The notes under the pieces are model-generated. The model worked only from the letters and a program-made list of their open reading frames with translations. It made no database searches and was not told the DNA's origin. From NCBI GenBank assembly GCA_000309865.1, contig AMGN01000051.1, positions 1-30,434 on the forward strand: 30,434 nt of DNA, given 5' to 3'. Position numbers and translations under genes: made by a program. The stretch is from Methanobacterium sp. Maddingley MBC34. GTDB taxonomy: Archaea; Methanobacteriota; Methanobacteria; Methanobacteriales; Methanobacteriaceae. This document shows, in pieces, positions 29,546-30,434 of this stretch (position 1 is its first letter; each line of letters opens with the position of its first letter).

Positions 29546-30355
29546 ATGGAAATTAAAACTAAAAAAACTAAAGGAAATTTCATTTCAAAAAATGTTAACT
29601 GGAAATTATATATAACTTTACTAATTGCAAGTATCTTTGGAGCGATAGCTATATGGCCCTATACTTTCACCAGCATGGATTTACTTCAAAATTTACAAGT
29701 ACCATTGTACGTATTTTTAGCTGGTCAGATTATCCAGACCATAATCATGTATGCTATCATCATATTAATTGGCCTTTATCTTGCTAAAAAAGTTGGGCTT
29801 GGTCTCCCAATCCTTGAAGGATGGCTTGAAGGGAGGGAAGTTAAAAACTATTTGAAATCCATACTTGGAATATCCATTGGGCTTGGATTATTTGTGGGTA
29901 TCCTGATAGTTGGCCTTGATTATCTGTTTTCCTTTGCGGGTGCGACAATCAATGTAACTCAAGCTACAGTAAATCCTCCTGCATGGCAGGGATTCCTTGC
30001 ATCTTTTTATGGTGGAATAAACGAAGAAATCCTGTTAAGATTATTCCTAATGACCATCATTGCATGGATAATCTTTAAGATCAAAAAAACAAAAGAAGGA
30101 AACCCAACAAGCACCGGTATGTGGTTAGCTATTGTTTTAGCTGCTGTCCTCTTTGGCGCCGGTCATTTACCAATAGTGATGGCTATGACCACACTCACAC
30201 CCATGGTAATTGCCCGTACCATTATTATAAACGCTATTGGTGGAATTATATTTGGATGGCTTTACTGGAAAAAAGGTTTGGAATCCAGCATGATATCTCA
30301 TTTTTCTGCAGATATCGTTTTGCACGTAATCGTGCCATTGATGGTGCTGATTTAA
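29546..30355 (+). CDS. CPBP-family intramembrane metalloprotease (CAAX/Abi type)
   Basis: This 269-residue membrane protein is of the CPBP (CAAX protease/bacteriocin-processing, Abi) family. Family motifs are EEILLR (E160, E161, R165) in a hydrophobic helix, FGAGHLP with H207, and HFSADIVLH with H252 and D256, so the expected active-site residues are all present. About six to eight hydrophobic helices are seen, with a longer soluble segment between the early helices. It may cleave a membrane-bound peptide or protein; the target is unknown. I start at ATG 29546, preceded by GAGTGGATT; an ATG at 29519 overlapping the TetR stop would add nine residues. Coupling to TetR suggests control by a small molecule. 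Confidence 0.86.
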   Translation: MEIKTKKTKGNFISKNVNWKLYITLLIASIFGAIAIWPYTFTSMDLLQNLQVPLYVFLAGQIIQTIIMYAIIILIGLYLAKKVGLGLPILEGWLEGREVKNYLKSILGISIGLGLFVGILIVGLDYLFSFAGATINVTQATVNPPAWQGFLASFYGGINEEILLRLFLMTIIAWIIFKIKKTKEGNPTSTGMWLAIVLAAVLFGAGHLPIVMAMTTLTPMVIARTIIINAIGGIIFGWLYWKKGLESSMISHFSADIVLHVIVPLMVLI

Positions 30356-30380
30356 GCTAGTTATCCATTTAAATCTTTTC

Positions 30381-30388
30381 TTTTTTTT
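30381..30388 (+). terminator. T8 tract after the CPBP gene
   Basis: Eight T residues within 35 bases of the stop, preceded by further T-rich DNA, fit a U-tract terminator of the TetR-CPBP unit. Confidence 0.45.
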
Positions 30389-30394
30389 AAAATT

Positions 30395-30434
30395 TTCACA
30401 ATTCTTAATTGATTCACAATTCTTAATTGATTCA
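30395..30434. repeat. 18-base tandem repeat at the right edge, continuing outward
   Basis: The unit ttcacaattcttaattga occurs twice (30395-30412, 30413-30430), and the last four bases, ttca, begin a third copy at the window end. The copies are identical. The array may be longer beyond the edge. Confidence 0.85.

Overview
This window looks like a piece of a methanogenic archaeal chromosome from the order Methanobacteriales, most probably Methanobacterium or a close relative. The evidence is an archaeal-type ribosomal protein operon (L3-L4-L23-L2-S19-L22-S3), a SPOUT methyltransferase directly upstream of L3 (the MTH1-MTH2 arrangement known from Methanothermobacter), a stand-alone biotin carboxylase subunit (PycA) followed by BirA, archaeal RtcA, a PLP enzyme of the MTH_1914 family, and several HisKA_2/PAS sensor kinases of the type abundant in this order. 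Intergenic DNA is very AT-rich, Shine-Dalgarno sequences resemble GGAGGTGA, and TATA-like boxes replace bacterial -35/-10 promoters. Genus is inferred from gene content, not from an alignment.

Layout. 1-4642 (minus strand): ribosomal protein genes, with S3 cut off by the left edge. 4885-6686 (minus): two RNA methyltransferase genes, SPOUT and METTL5-like. 6926-9533 (plus): pycA-birA, coding for the biotin-carrying/carboxylating part of anaplerosis and the enzyme that biotinylates it. 9686-11053 (plus): a membrane-anchored PIG-L/LmbE-type deacetylase. 11134-14092 (minus): rtcA, then a NYN-domain protein and a SelA-like PLP enzyme separated by one base; a hairpin plus T-tract terminator lies between that pair and rtcA. 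14093-14704 is a 612-base gap with several inverted repeats. 14705-19176 (minus): a small acidic protein and two PAS sensor histidine kinases. 19485-21278 (plus): an MFS exporter and a 51-residue membrane protein.

The right third has a more accessory character. 21493-22624 (plus) is an HTH-MNT nucleotidyltransferase/HEPN pair, a toxin-antitoxin type module with a palindromic operator candidate and a fresh-looking 21-base tandem duplication in the HEPN gene. 22875-27079 (plus) holds a CheB-CheR-PAS protein followed by a PAS histidine kinase. 27167-28372 (plus) is a CPA1-type Na+/H+ antiporter. A 52-residue two-helix membrane protein with a strong ribosome binding site lies on the opposite strand at 28520-28678. 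28899-30355 (plus) is a TetR regulator and CPBP intramembrane protease pair with two inverted repeats in its promoter region.

There are no tRNA or rRNA genes, insertion sequences, integrases or CRISPR arrays that I could recognise. Three kinases share almost the same H-box, yet no receiver-domain response regulator is encoded here. The strongest candidates for new biology are the HEPN/MNT module and its duplication, the NYN-PLP gene pair, the split CheB-CheR-PAS/kinase module, the two overlooked small membrane proteins, and the structured 612-base gap.
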